64,000 bases of DNA, taken from the NCBI GenBank assembly GCA_035578905.1, contig JAQJVL010000002.1, forward strand, positions 11,284,717-11,348,716. Reading direction: 5' to 3'. Below the pieces are notes generated by a model. It saw nothing but the letters and a program-made list of their open reading frames with translations, was not told the DNA's origin and made no database searches. Source of the stretch: Stictocephala bisonia (lineage: Eukaryota; Arthropoda; Insecta; Hemiptera; Membracidae). A program made the translations under genes and the position numbers. Positions within the stretch are counted from its first letter, which is position 1, and every line of letters begins with the position of its first letter. Positions 27,801 to 42,800 of the stretch are shown one piece after another.

Positions 27801-30800
27801 TGTTCAGTCAGTTATAAGGGAAAAATATCCGTTGGCTTTGTACATGCACTGCAGCTCACATGTACTTAATCTTGCCATTACTGAAGCCTGCTCTGTCCAA
27901 GGAATAAGAAATTGCATGGGTGTTGTGGGGAACGTTTGTTCTTTTTTTAGGTATCCCAAGAGAATGAATGATCTGAAACAATCGATTGAAAAAAATGTCC
28001 CGGAGAGCAACAAAACCAAACTCAAGTCTCTGTGTAACACTCGGTGGGTCGAACGACATGACTCCATTTGTGTGTTTTTGGAACTATTTGATGCTGTAGT
28101 GTACAGCCTTGAGAGTATATGTCAGTGGACTGATCGTGAGACATCCACTAATGCCCACCAGTTGTTGAGCGCTATGCAGAACTCCGAATTTCTTGTTGCA
28201 TTACATGTTTTGAACAAGGTCTTTAGTTTAAGTGCGCCTTTGAGCCGCTTTTTCCAGGAAGAAGAACTTGACATTGCAAGGGCGTTTGGTTATGCTGCAG
28301 TTGTTGAGGAAAGAATATCAAAACTTCGAAACAATGCTGACAAAGAATTTAAGAAAATTTTCCTTAAAGCAGAGGAAAAGGCTTCTTTTATGGAAACTCC
28401 CATTTCTACACCACGCATAGCAAAGCGCCAAACACAGAGGTGCAATGTGGAAACAACTGATGCGGAAGAGTACTACCGAGTGTCTTTATATGTCCCTTTT
28501 TTGGATAGCTTTTTAACTCAGCTGAACGATCGTTTCATGGCACACAAAACTGTTCTGAAATCTTTTATGTGTCTCTTGCCACGAAAAGACCAGATGAATC
28601 CAACTGATGAAGACGAAGAAGCAATGAAAACACTCACGAACAAATACCAAGTTGACTTAGGATGCAGTGAAGACAGTGCCTTAGGAGAATTGTATATCTG
28701 GTACAGTTTGCTTGCATCACAGGATAAACCTAAAGGCGCAATTGAAGCTCTCATCATGTGTGACAAGGACAAGTTGCCTGCCATATTCTCCCTACTGAAG
28801 ATATTTGCTACTATCCCGGTGACGTCTGCTTCCAGTGAACGGTCGTTTTCCAGTTTAAAATGGCTAAAAACGTACCTGAGGAACTCCACGAGTGACAACC
28901 GCCTAAATGGATTGGCCCTCATGAACATCCATCGAGACATTAACATAAGGCCGTCAGATGTATTAAACATATTTTCAATAAGACCATGAAGGTTGGACTT
29001 TAAATTGTGAAAAATACCTTACTCAAAAATCATTACTATTCACTCTCTGTCTCTATAAAGTGGGATTTATTTGTGATTTTCACTCTCTTGTATCTAAACA
29101 ACTTTATATTACTATTGATTTTATATGTAATTTTAATTTTACTTTTCATTTCAACTCACTGGACAAGTAGGCCACCCAGTAGTGAATATTACGTATTTAA
29201 TCTGCTGTAAATAAAACGGCTTTTGTAAAATAATTGTTTTATTTATCTATATCCTTTTCTTTACACTTGATGGGAGGCCAAATTATCAGTGTTTCACTAA
29301 AAATGTGTTTGAATTTTACTCACAATTACAACTAACTTAGACCTCCCATTGATAACTCTGTCTGTTCTATCTTAGATTATTTTACCTTCTACTCAAAAGT
29401 TGTATTATGCTAAAAATATTTCAAATCCAAATAAAACTATCAGGATTTGGACAATTCGGATTAAAAGAAAATTACAACGAACATGCTTTAAAATGCACGA
29501 GTTTTAACGTAGATTTTCCAAAATTTCCGGGGGAGGGCCCGGACCCCCCTTTTGACTGGGGTGTGCCCCCCTGGCCCCACTAAGCAACCCCCCCCTCAGA
29601 CAAATCCTGGCTACGCCACTGCTGCTATCCACAGCTATCCACAGGTCAACAGGCATAACTTCTGACAGATCGTCTATTGATTGAAATTTTAAATGCTCTT
29701 CATAGAATCACTGAATAGTTTTCCAAGAGTAAATTTAACATTACCAGAGTTTAGTAGCACAAGAGTCAAAATAAATTAAGTTAACGTAGTTGATGGCACT
29801 AAAAGAAGTGTTTATAATATTCAATTAACACAAGGGATTACTACATACTTTGAGTTCACTTTCTATTAAAACTCGAGTATTGCGCTCCTCTTCCAACTGG
29901 GCCGTCAGGTCTACAATGGTTTCCTGGGCCTCAAACTCCTGAAGCTTTGCTGCATTCACTTCTGCTTGAAGACGAGCCAAATCATGGTTCAACTCTAAAC
30001 ATTTTACAGTTCAGTGAAATTATAATGTCCTTGCATGATTTTCAAGTAGAGCTTACATAAGATTAGAATTACTCAACATGTACTCTACTTTGTTGCGTAA
30101 CTTTTATATTAGGGCTTAATGAGAATAAAAATTTATCATTTAGTTAAATATTTTGAGATTTTATGAATATTGTTGCCCATAATATTAAAAAATCGTCATC
30201 TAATAAATACAGTAATCTTTAACACGTTTACTGCTGAAATGTTTACAGTTAATGTTCTAAAATGCAGATTCATATATTCTTATAACTTGTAAAAAGAATG
30301 ATGTAAGGATAGTCAAAGTGTTGTCTGGAGAGATATAGGACGCCATTTTAATGCCTATCCATGATGTCTCCGAGGCATCTATATACGTCGTCCTCAACTG
30401 GAGCCGGTTTGCCTCCAATAACAGTGTTTCTGCCAAAAATATCATTAAAGTAGCATTTACAGTACGTTTCGTATACTTTTATGGTATTTATTTTCAGGCA
30501 CCTCGCAAAAGTATTTATTTTGAAGTAAAAAAATGCATTCTGTGTATCCTAGCACAATAAGGTGACCATGTTGATGCCAGATGGATCGTGGACAAAATGG
30601 ATTTACGTCAGACTTATCCAAACCCCTTCTGACTCGTATTTTCCATTGAAAAATAGGTTTTAAATAAAATAATATTTCATCATTGCAAAGAAAAACCATA
30701 CACACATTTGTTATGGACAAATAGACACATTAAGTTCGGATAAGCACTAAACACGACACAAAAATAGCAAATCTTGAAACTAAAAGCGCTGAAAGAAACA

Positions 30801-33800
30801 ATATGACTGGCACAAACGCTTACGGCGTTACCATCTACCATGGCAATGGCTGAGCTGAGTCTAAGGCGGTGTATTGGAAATGAGAGTGGGACGACTTTAT
30901 ATGCCCGCTGCAGTGAACTTGTTTAAGTGAATAGACCTTATCAATGTAACAAATTATTGTTACTACCTATTATTTATAAAAAATACTAAACAATCAGATT
31001 TCTTATGTTTTAAATAGGAAAGAAGAAATATGTTTGATGTTTTGAACGTTATAACACTTGTAGTATGTGTTTGGAAATGATTTAAGGGCATTTTAATGGA
31101 ATTTAAGGAAAAGATATGTAAAGTTTGCTTTTTATTACAATAAATATATTCCTCCTACCTTGTATTGTCCTCCTTAATTCGTCAAAATCATCAGAATCTG
31201 TTGATACACCGGAGTCCGTGTCATCAGCCAGCTCTGAGACGGTGTCTGGTGCTACTTGCATAACTCTATGCATCAAAGCAGTGCTACGCCTCTTCAGCTC
31301 CCTGTTCTCCTTGTACCACTGCAAAAAATGACATATCAAGTGTAGCACTTCTCAGGTCACTAGTTATTATTCATTTATATAAGTTAGTCATAATATATAT
31401 GAATGACTTTAACTTGGAATGAACGCGTAAACATACTGTAATAATTTCTATAATAAACTCAGGAATATATGCACTTTATAGAATGTCATTTTAATGTAAT
31501 ATTAAAACATGAAAAGTAATTTACTATGCATAAATCATTCACATATTTTGTATAGTATTTGCTTATATAGCATAAGCAGTAAATAAAATCTTAATCATTC
31601 TTTTAAAACTAAAAAATAACAATAAGAATCAGAATCATTAATAAATTAAAATATAATCAATCAGCTAATTTTATTTTTGAAAATATGAAAATTTTAACAG
31701 TGTATGGACGATAAATGTATAGCACTATAACAATTTTTATATATTCAAGGTCAAATTAAGAAAATGTTTACTAAGAAGAAATAAAAGACAAATAACAATT
31801 TCAATTTGAAACACCTGAAACCTTTTTTAAAATGTCATAAAAAAAGTTAGTAAAAATATGCAACCAAACTACCTTGGATCTGCAATATTTGTATATATTG
31901 TTATTTATGTAATGTATATACAATTAATTGTAAGTAAATACATATATGATAGTATAACTCTTATAGTCAGCTAAATCATAAAATATTCATAACAGTCAAG
32001 AAAAGTTACTTATAATATGACAAACAGTATGATCAGTTTAATTTTCTCTTGGTATTTGTTAAATCAATCGCACAATATCAATGTTTTATTCTCAGCTACC
32101 AAAGTTAAGAATCTTAAGAAACGTTTGGGTCCGCATAATTTAATATGAAAAACATCCAACTTGCAAATGTCCAATATGGTACATCAATCTTTTTCCTGTA
32201 ATTATTACAATTACAAAAGTTTATTATTTTAAACAATTTCCAGTTCATTCAAATTCCTTATTATATCCTTTATCCAGTAATATAATTTACGACAGTTATC
32301 ATTGGCTGGAATTGAGAAGGAATTAATTCATTTTAAAATTCCTTTCCTCGTGTCTGCTCTCATACTTAAATTCTCGTATTTCAATTTGCAGTCATAGATA
32401 TTTTCATGAATATACAGTTTGGGCTTATCTCAGCGATCTTAACAGTCTAATTCCTCAAGCTTACCTTCATTGTGACTCTTACATAAATTTCTTCTTTTTC
32501 AATATTTACTATTTTAGCTTGTCTCTATTTTCATTACATATTATGACATTTGTTTGTACTATGGTTTTTTAGGTGTAGAGAGAGAACTATGTTATGGAAT
32601 AACAACTATTTCTTTTCATATACATAAATTGACTTCTAAATTTAGACTTTATATTGATACATATTTCTTAAAAGAAATAGGTATTACATAAATAAAGAGT
32701 TAGCTACTGTAGTTTAAGTCAAATTTGTTTTGTTTCGGATTATAACGATTTAATTTAATACATATTCAACAATTTAAAAAATATCAATATTAAATTATAA
32801 ATTTGTGAAACATTAACTAGTTAGATTCTCAAAAATGTCTTTTACGAACCAATCTACAAGATAGTTAAATATTTGTCAAAATGTTAGGAAACATCTAACA
32901 AGCTAAAAAGAGAGGGCAATGGTCTGTAAGTATAAGTGAAGAATTGGTTCGTCTCCAATTAACCAGAGGAAGCGTGGATAATGCGATCAAGTGGCAGACA
33001 AATTTACCAGCTTCCGGCGATTTGACGTCAGGCGTCTGAATTTAGCAAGTTTCATTCACTATTTAAGAGGAATAGAGTATCACTTGCCAACGGATTTGCC
33101 CCTGGAACAGTCTGAGGTAAATATTAGCTGTCTGTCGTCTGTCTGGCCCATTCCCATCTCACTGTGCCAATAAAAATAACAGCTGATTTATTTTTATTTT
33201 AATAAACAATGTGACTATGTTTCTTCTAGGTTTATTTTAAATATTTTGTTATGATACTTTTATATACAAAAACTGTAGTCCGTATTATGAATAGTACAGC
33301 TTTTTGAGTCAAAATGGTCTTAATTCTTCAAATTGTGCAAATCTAACATTTATCACACATACAAAACTGAAAGACAGAAATAATTAAATTTAATAATAAA
33401 ACTTAAATATCACACAAATAGTTTGCTTTAGATGTTTGCAGAGAAAATACTTTTGAATACAATGACAAATATTTATATTCAAATACAAATAACCAAAATA
33501 ATTAATATGATTATGTATAACACATTTATCCTTCTTATGAGAGTTGACTAAGCTCAATCTGTTTTTCACTAAGCTTGATTGACTTGTGATGAATCAGGTT
33601 GGATATACATGAGTGACTAGGTCAAGTAAAAATGTGTTTACGTTTTTTTAAATCATGAAGAACAACCGTATTCCAACTTGAATATGAGTAAAACATGTTT
33701 AAATGATTTATGAACATGTCCAAATTATTATGCTAGCAGACACCATATTCTTCACCAGAAAAAAACTTAGCGCTTAATGTCATCGTTTCGCTCAACATAA

Positions 33801-36800
33801 ATTCCTCGTTAATTTATTTTTTTTATTTATTCAAAAAATAAATCAAATTAATTTTTTTATTTTATTTTTACAGACTGTATTTATTTTTGTGGGGCTCAGA
33901 AGAATATTCCATAACTCTCTTAAGTGTGTTAAAACTGGTGGCTCAGTGGCTAAGGCTTCAGACTGCGGAGGGCAAGGTCCAAGGTTGAATCCCCACTGAG
34001 CCAACGGTCGGTACTTCACTTGTCGAATAAAGTTGACGCAGAGGCCTGTAGGCCCATGTCAATTGGCGAGTGAAGTTTATTATATATATATATATATAAA
34101 ACAAACTTTCGTGTTACTGAAAACTATACATTAATGTTAAACAGATATTTTTTATTACATGTGAGACCTCAGCTGTAATAAAACTGTAACTAACTCTTTA
34201 CTCCATGTTCTTTGGACATTATGATGTGCTACATTATTAAGAGTCTGAAGAGGTAGTCGTCATATGATTTGTCAAAAAATTATAATCTATAAATTGTTCG
34301 AAAGGCTTAAAAGTTACTAGATTATCCACTGCTAACAATTTTTATTGTTTATTTCTATTTTCATAAAAATTATAAACTTAAATTCAATATTTTTTTATTT
34401 AATCCAAAATCAAAATTAAAAAAATGAAATCGTGGATTCTCAAGAAACTTTTATACTCTTTCAAACTAAGTAAAAACTATAATTTTTCGACAAATTCTTG
34501 ACGGTCTTCTATAGTAAAAATGTTGATTACTGGATTACGCAATCGACCTTCTGACTCTCTTCCTGGTGTTCCCAAACCATTGTAGGATTTGAACAGTCAT
34601 AGTATTTGACTCTCTCCTCCCACTTGGCCACCAGGCAGGGCATTTATCAGTAGCTGACGCCTGTGTTTTGCAGTTGAACATTACTTAATTCTGAAGCATT
34701 TCACGCTTACATTTTTCGACATATGTTTTTCAAATTTTAATGTTAACATGCTTTATAGGATATGTGTGGATAGTACCCCTAAGATTAAATTTTGTCCAAG
34801 TCGGTTTGGTTTATTTTTTAAAAAACATTGAATTAGAACAATTGTTACTTAAATTAAAATAATAAATCAAGGAATAAATTAAAACCTGATCTCAGGAGGT
34901 ACAAGACAATTGTGTTCTCTTTCAAAAAAGATAAAATTTAAAATTATAAAGCTCTCATAATTTTTTTAACTAATATGGCAGAACGTGTAGCAGACTCTTA
35001 AGCAACAGTTCTGTTCTACATTTATCATAGCTCTTATAGGAACGAAAACAATATGGTAATTACCTCTGCAGACTGTTAAAGCCATTTAGGTTTTACATTT
35101 CCTGGACTCCGTTTTATATTTCCATAACAGCATAATCCGATAAGTGACCAGACCAGTTTTATGATGTACATGTTCTTGAGCGGTGGGAATGGAAAAACAG
35201 CATGAAATGAAAAATGCATTGTGTTGAGTGATAAAGTGCTGAGACCTGATTCAAGGCTGTTTAGTGAATGATGTCATGTGTAGTTAAGGTTTACTGGCTC
35301 CAAGGTCAACGTGGTTGCCTCGACTACCAACAGGGAAGCCAGTGAAGAATCCTTATAATTCATAATTATCCCTTTTAACTTTTTGGTAAACAATTTATCA
35401 CTACTTTCTGTTGCTTTCAATATTGTTTAGATATTAGTAAGAATTTTACTGGTTAAACCCAGCGACGCTTTGCCATGACTCAGTCTGATATTAACTATTT
35501 TTACTTTAGTTGTTAGAAAAATCTTACTTAATTTACTTAATTTAATCTTGTTATTTTCATAAATAAACAATCATCTGGTCACAGTAATAAACATAAAGAA
35601 TATGATTTTGGATGTACCGGTAATTTGCACATAAATCAGCTGGTCACAGTAGCACTTTTTAGAAGTGACTTTAATTTTCATTTGTAAAATTTAGAAAGGT
35701 CATGTTCTAAATTTAATACTGATGATTCACACATAGCTGTAGATTATGAATGAGTAAAATCTTTCATTAATTACTTTACTGAATGATTACAATGAACATT
35801 ATTCCTTACAGTTCACATAATTTGAAATACGTATTAGTATTAAACGTATTAGTGATTATATTTTTCTTCAACATTCAGAAAAAGTAAAAAATGTTACCTG
35901 TGACGCTCTTTGCATCGCTTTTTGCATGGTGCCTGTTTCCAACTCATACTGGTTCTTGAGTTTATCATATTCTTTGTAGACAGCCTCTGACACTATAACA
36001 GCAATCAATTTAAACTTAGATTAGACATCTTACAAAAGTAATTACTATTCATAATAACGTTTTTGAGTAAACTCTTTCTCAAGTTTATTTGTGAATCCCT
36101 TTGCTGTGATAATGGTAAAAGTGGTTTACCGATATTGATCACCATAATATTTGTACATTTTGTACTTTTTTTCTTTATATAAAAACACACCCAAAAAACA
36201 TTGCTAACAATGTCTAACATGTGTCTAAACACATGTTAGACATTGTTGATACATCCTCCAGATTGCACAGATTTAATATTTTGTTGAAACATGTTAGCCT
36301 AATAAAAGTTTAATAGCAACAATAAGTTCTGTCTGTTGCGCTACAACTCTTACATCTCTTGTATTTTACTGAATCTCCTGACTTGACTTCAAGCGCTCTT
36401 ACAGCAATTGTTGGAACTACTACTAGGTTAAAAATGTTATGACCAATAACTTGACGATATTAGCCAGCTTTACATATGGCAACGTCTTACATAGATGTTA
36501 CATTTAAGTTCTGACCCGCATCTTTATGCAAACATATTTATTTGAATGAGTGAATTTGTGTGCAAATAAACATTTTATGATCCAAATTTGCATAAGTGTC
36601 CTACACATTTTTTCTTTATCCTTTATGTATTGTTATAGACTACCAGACACAGTGTGCTCTTAGCAACACTGCACGACAGAGCTTTACTAAGCGCACAGAT
36701 ATATCAAGTCAAGCCAGGTGATACATTAAATGGAGTTTACTAGGCTTATCTTATCAGCTAGCTTGCTGTTATTGGCCTAGTGCCTTATATATAATCTACC

Positions 36801-39800
36801 AAAAATTTTGTAAATGTTCAAACAAATTTCTAAATGCTCATATTATTTGTAAAACTTATTCCAATCAAAAATGTTTGTTTATAAACTCTATCTGAACAAT
36901 CTCTATCTAGTATGTTCATCTGCCTCTAAACAAGGATCTGACCTCATAGGGGTCTGGTTCATGGCTAATGGCAGCTCCTTAAATGGAGTCAAAAGCCAAT
37001 CCTAACATTTTAGCGTAGCTGCTCTTCAAAATAGTAATATACTTTCAAGGAAAAGAAACAGCCTGTTAAACAACAGTTAGCATTCGTTTAAAACATTAGC
37101 TATAACTCTATGAATAATACTATGAATAAATAAATGTCTTAACTCAACATTTTATCACGATAATTAGCGATTTTACAAAATCAATATGACACATGAGAAT
37201 GATAATAAATTTATTTATTTCTTTGTAAGACTCCGATCATAACGATATGGGCGAATATAGATTATGAATAAGTGTGATGAGTGTAGATGGGCGAATGTAG
37301 TCATTGTTACAAACTAAGGCTGACTCGTCCCTAGAAAATGTCATTTATTAAAAGTCCAATGACAAATGAACAGCCAGTGGTCATCAGATGATCCCTTTCA
37401 AAATTTGTGATGACTCTATTTGGGATCGAACTCAGAAGCTTAAGCTTATGAAGCTGGGAGTTAACCAGCTACGCTACCGACCTATTTAATTCAAATTGGT
37501 GTTATAAGATAATTCAACACAAACCTCAGCAAATTTACCAAAGATGTTTGCTGGAGAAAAGAAACTATTTGTTAAGAAATATTGTTGTCTCCACTGTAGA
37601 GCCTTGCAGAACTGATTAATTTATTAATTCTGCTTGGTTAAGCTACTAATGTCCTGTTTTCTTTTGTATGTGAACATATTTTTCAAATAAATACTGAGTT
37701 CTTTCTCAACATATACATCTTGTTCATTTTAATTTAACAGATAAATGACCCCAAAAAAATTAAAAACTCAACTGACACCTCCTGGTGTTGAGGGCATTGT
37801 ACTCGGTTGATGAGTTTATGACGTGTCGCTGGGACGTAAATTAACAAAACCAATACTTAATTCCTCTGTTAATATCCAAACCACAAATTTTACACGATTA
37901 ACAAAATATGTAATCTGTTAATGTTTTAATTTATTTATTGTCCTTAATTATCTATTTACTATTAACTATTACAGTACAATCTTGATACTCCGACATTTAC
38001 TAGTCCGAAACGTTTGGTAGTCCGACGCCACATTAGATGACGTACTGTACACTTATTACTGTATGTAATAAACCTTACTGTGTTACTGTACAAATGTTGT
38101 ATAATTTCTTTGCTTACATTTATTCAATTGTGTTGTCAGCCTCATTTTATCACGGCTGATAGCGCGGAAATTCTAAGAAAGGTGTACGTAGTGCATTCAG
38201 TTTATCTTAGAAATCATAATTCTCGTGAATTACAATGGACATTTGGTAATCCGACGTCTTTGTTAATCCGACACACCGTCGGTCCCTTAACTGTCGGATT
38301 ATCAAGATTAAACTGTATTGCCTAGTTTATATAAAATATTCTTGGCAGTTGTAATGCATTTATTGTCAATTGTTCACTACAATAAAGATTTGAATTTAAT
38401 GTAATAGTTTTTTGTAATCAAAAGCCTTGAAGAAAATTGAATGTATGAGTAACAGACTGTGCATTTGTAAATTGAATATTCAAAAGATTTTGCATCACAC
38501 ACATTATGTTTCAATATTGGAATAGAGACTTTTAAACAAAGAGTTAACTGATTTACCAACAATATTTACATTGGAATAGGATCAGTTTTAATAAAAATGC
38601 TTAAAATACTATGAGAAACTTTTAAGCACAGTTAGTAGAATTTTTGTATTTTAGAAAAATACTAAACACATTAAATGTATCTTTATTTAAGACATGAACA
38701 TTATTGTTTCAAATTATGTAATTAATATTAAGATTCTGGTCTATTTCTATTTTAATAACTAAATTTAGACATCAGTCATCTATAGGGATGGCAAGGATAT
38801 ATCAGAATTATCAATAAATACGGTTACATATATAAGTATCAATATTTTCTTTTGATAATATTGACCATATCGATACTTTGGTCCGATATATCATATCACT
38901 AAACATTGACATTATCTATCCTAAAATTCATCACGATTAGAAAAAAAATCACATTTAAATTGCCTATCATGCGTAAAAAATATGCATTGAAATAAGAAAG
39001 TAACTTTATTTCGTTTTTTACGTGGGCTTGAGTGGAAAATTTACATCCAAACTTTTATTTTTAAATGGTTTATCTAAGAAGTATTGGAACTAGGTTTAGT
39101 GAATTAATTTGTTTAATTGTTAGAACGCATAAGAAGTCTAATGGCAATTTTAAATGTGACAAATAAAAACAATACTATTCAATTATTCTTTCATAATTAA
39201 CATAGTAATTAAAAGTGTATTGTTCTTATTTTGAATATTTTTCATTCAACCCCACAGACCACAACTTGTTTCTTGTAGATAAATGTATTTAATTTTTGCA
39301 TTTAGTAGGCTATTCTAAATAGTGACAGCAAAACATTAATGTATTGTGTTGTTCATGAAAAGAGTTAATGCATAATTTTAAACAGATAAATAATTTATAA
39401 TTCGATATATCAGAATCAATATTTTTCTTTTGATATCAGTTGTATCGATATTTGGTTTGCGATACATCGATAGTTCAAATATCAATATGTTGAAAATATT
39501 TGCCACCCCTAGCATCCATAACACTCTTTATACAAAACGCTAACTAACATACATATTAACTCAAACAGTGTGTGTAGTTTTAATATATACAATATGGAGG
39601 TTGTGTTTGAAGATAAAAAAACGAATACAGTAGTATCAAATAATCCCAAATAAAAAAAAAAGTCATGTTCTATCAAAAATTCTCTTCAAAAAAATATTCT
39701 CACTTTTCTCAATGTTTTAGTTGAACAAAAAAACTGATTGAACCACCAAACTTAAATTGCATTCTTTATTATGCTAGTAATCTGCTATATTTATTAATAT

Positions 39801-42800
39801 ACTTGTTATAAATAGATATTAGGTTGATACTCACACTTTCGTAACTGAATCAGCTGGGTATCCTTGTCCACTAGCTCCCGTCTGGAGGTCTCCAGTTCCC
39901 TTTGTACATGACTGTACTTGCGTTGTAGGTCTTCATGGTCTCGACTTACTAAAACAATGTCAAGCTAGGCAAATTATCATATGGGTTTAGTTGGTCTGCT
40001 AAGTACATTTTTATTCAACTGTTTGTTATTTCACAGATTTGATATTTATTTATGACAAACAGCAGCCATGACAGTAGTTTTTTTAAGTTCATTTGCCAGT
40101 TTAATTGGCCGCAGGCCTGTGTGTGAATTCTTTATTCAACGAGTGATACTGACCGTTAGCTAAGCTGGAGATTCGACCCTTGTAACTTGGACCACTGAGC
40201 TAACACGATGGCAAGTTTTTTTTAGTTTAACTGATTTAGGAGCGGGGATTTTCGATTAAAACAGTGTGGTGGAGAGGAAATCTTGTTATATTATTTTGTA
40301 ACGGTGAGTGTTCAAAGTATTTCCGTTAAGGGTGAACAAAATTGTCTAAGTGTCATACAAGAAAGCTTACTATGTTGTATATATTAAATATAATAATTAA
40401 ATTTCAAGATTGAGACTACAATAATGTCTACTTCCAATTTTTTTAGGGTATTTTGTTGAGGTTAAGAAAGCAGACTTCATTATTTCAGTATTCCGCTCAG
40501 CGCACCGCGCGTACCGAACAATAGAAAGAGGCGCGTGCAACACATATAGTATCTAATGGGGAATGGGATACGCGGAATTGGTGGAGTGGAACGAAAACTG
40601 GTCACGAGAGCAGATACCTAATGGATATAACGGAGACCGCGGTCATGGTCACGGCTGGATACTCGGTCGTGTGGAACAATGAACCGACCGCAACGATAGC
40701 TGTGGGCTCTGATGAAAAGTTTCAATAACACCATTATGTTTCAGCTAATAGGCTATACTCCCGTTTTAGCCTTATGCTCCCAACAACTCTTCAGTCCTTT
40801 ACGGACATGATTCTAGCTATAATCAGTAAGCTATCATTCGGATTGGAATTTGCTTACACAAAGTGCAGAGTTCAAATATTCGATTAAAGAAGGTCTACTG
40901 GAAATCCATTCTTGACGTAACGGATTCGAGGCTAGATAAGTCTAGACAGTTTCTTTGCTGGTTGAGAAGATCATAGCATTGATTTCTTACACGATATATA
41001 ATCAAGCATATAATTCTCAGAAAATTCAAATGAGCAATTGGAAGTGCGGGCTTTTGTTGAAATAAATAATTGCATTCAGCACTTCCAACAACTCAATCTT
41101 AATATCAATCCAGAAAAATCAGCATGTATACAGTTTTGTTTGTGGGTGTCGGACTCGGAAGGAGGTCCGACGGTCATAATAAATTAAACTGAAATTAAAG
41201 ACAACAATTCAACTAAATTCCTTGGAATGTACCTAGATCGAGGGCTGACTTGGAATGTCCACGTCGAAAATTTGTGTAAGAAGTTATCATCAGGCATTTA
41301 TGCTTTGTGAAATTTAGCTAAATTCTGCCCAACTCAGTTACTGATGACGGCTTATTACGGGTTGATCTACCTCATATTACCTATGGATTAGTGCTATGGG
41401 GAAGATGTTCCAAAACTAACTTTGACAGAATATTTAGAATTCAAAAAATGGCAGTTAGAATCATCCTAAAATTGAATTTCAAAGAGTCGTGCAGGCCAAA
41501 ATTCAAAGAGTTAAATATGTTGACATTACCTTGCCTCTACATTCTTGACACTGCTACATATGGTAGGTACAAGACTACTATCACAAGAGGCAGAGATATA
41601 CATACATACGACACTAGAGGCAGGGACAACTACCGAACTGGTCGTCATAGAACGGTAGTCTATGAACGCCTGCCTTCAAAGAAGGGCGTTCGTATAGTCA
41701 ACAGGTTACCAGAATTTATCAAAAGTGCTACAACGCCCAAGGCGTTCAAGAGTCGTCTCAAGAAGTTTCTTTCAAAACAAGCATTTTATAGTATAGATGA
41801 ATTCTTTGCACATAAAATTGTATAAGTACTAGGAGGGGGAAAATCAATAACATTATAACACAAGTGAAGTTGAAGAGGTTCAATTGGCGATGAGTGGGAA
41901 TTTGGATGTCTGTCAATATATGTATGTTTGAAAAGGTGAATTGTTAGAATGGATGGCAAATTATAAAAAAATATGACTTTTGCAATACAATGTTTATAAT
42001 TGTCCTAATGCAATAAAAGTTTTATTATTATTATTAGCATAATTTTAAAGGGAACATCTATTGCAAGCAAGACTTTCCCGTTGTCTTTTTCTCTCGTTCA
42101 AAGACTTTCGAAAATCCATATTTAGCAAATGAATGTTCTCATTCGCAAAAGGCCTAATAAAGATGCCAAATAGCAACAAAAATGCATGATCATCACAAAA
42201 CTTTCAAAAACGACAAGGGAATATCTATTAAAAGCAAGACTTCCCAATGATTTTTCTCTCTTTCAAAAACTTTTCAAAATCCAAATATAGTAAGTAAATG
42301 CTCTCATTCGCAAAAACCATGCCAAGTACCAAAATAAACGCAACACTTTCAACGACGACAATAATAGCGACAAACTCAGAAAAGCGAATCAAATCAATCA
42401 TCTTACATGACTTGATCACAGTACAAATATCTCATGCTTTCAATTTTGATCAGAGAAAGATGAACATCAGGCCTCTCAGTTAGCCGAAAATCAGTCCAAT
42501 ACTAGCCTTATTTGATCCTATATATCCTGGTTAATTATCTATAAATGGCTTATTGTGACGATTAGTCATTTAAATTTAATGTTCATACCACGCTTTTAAA
42601 AAACAAAACACAAAACCACTCAGGCCAACTGACTCGTTCAAAGCTGGTCGCCTTTTTCTTTTGTGATCTGCGGACTATAAATCTGGAGGTTAAATCGGAT
42701 GCGAGTGGGAAGTTTAACAACTTCTCCAAAATCTGCCATTGTCGGATTCCGACAGACCAAAGGGCCCTTGTACATTAAACGGGGACAGTGTTGGCGGTTG

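Larger units (their letters stand above)
24887..29621 (+). mobile_element. Complete hAT-family DNA transposon (4,735 bp) with 8 bp target duplication
   Basis: Both ends, read inwards, begin CAGTGGCGTAGCCAGGA (17 bp identical) and run into G-rich tracts. The insertion is flanked by the exact direct repeat CTGCTATC (24879-24886 and 29622-29629), the 8 bp duplication expected of hAT transposition. Inside are a TATA box, a two-exon transposase gene and a poly(A) signal, so every part of an autonomous element is present. It lies in the shootin-like intron between 29,849 and 22,383, oriented antisense to the host gene. Perfect terminal and target duplications suggest recent insertion. Confidence 0.95.

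Noticed and set aside
26833..28989. Domesticated host gene (ZMYM1-like)
   Set aside because: The frame lies inside intact hAT termini with an exact 8 bp target duplication, so a resident transposase is the simpler reading.
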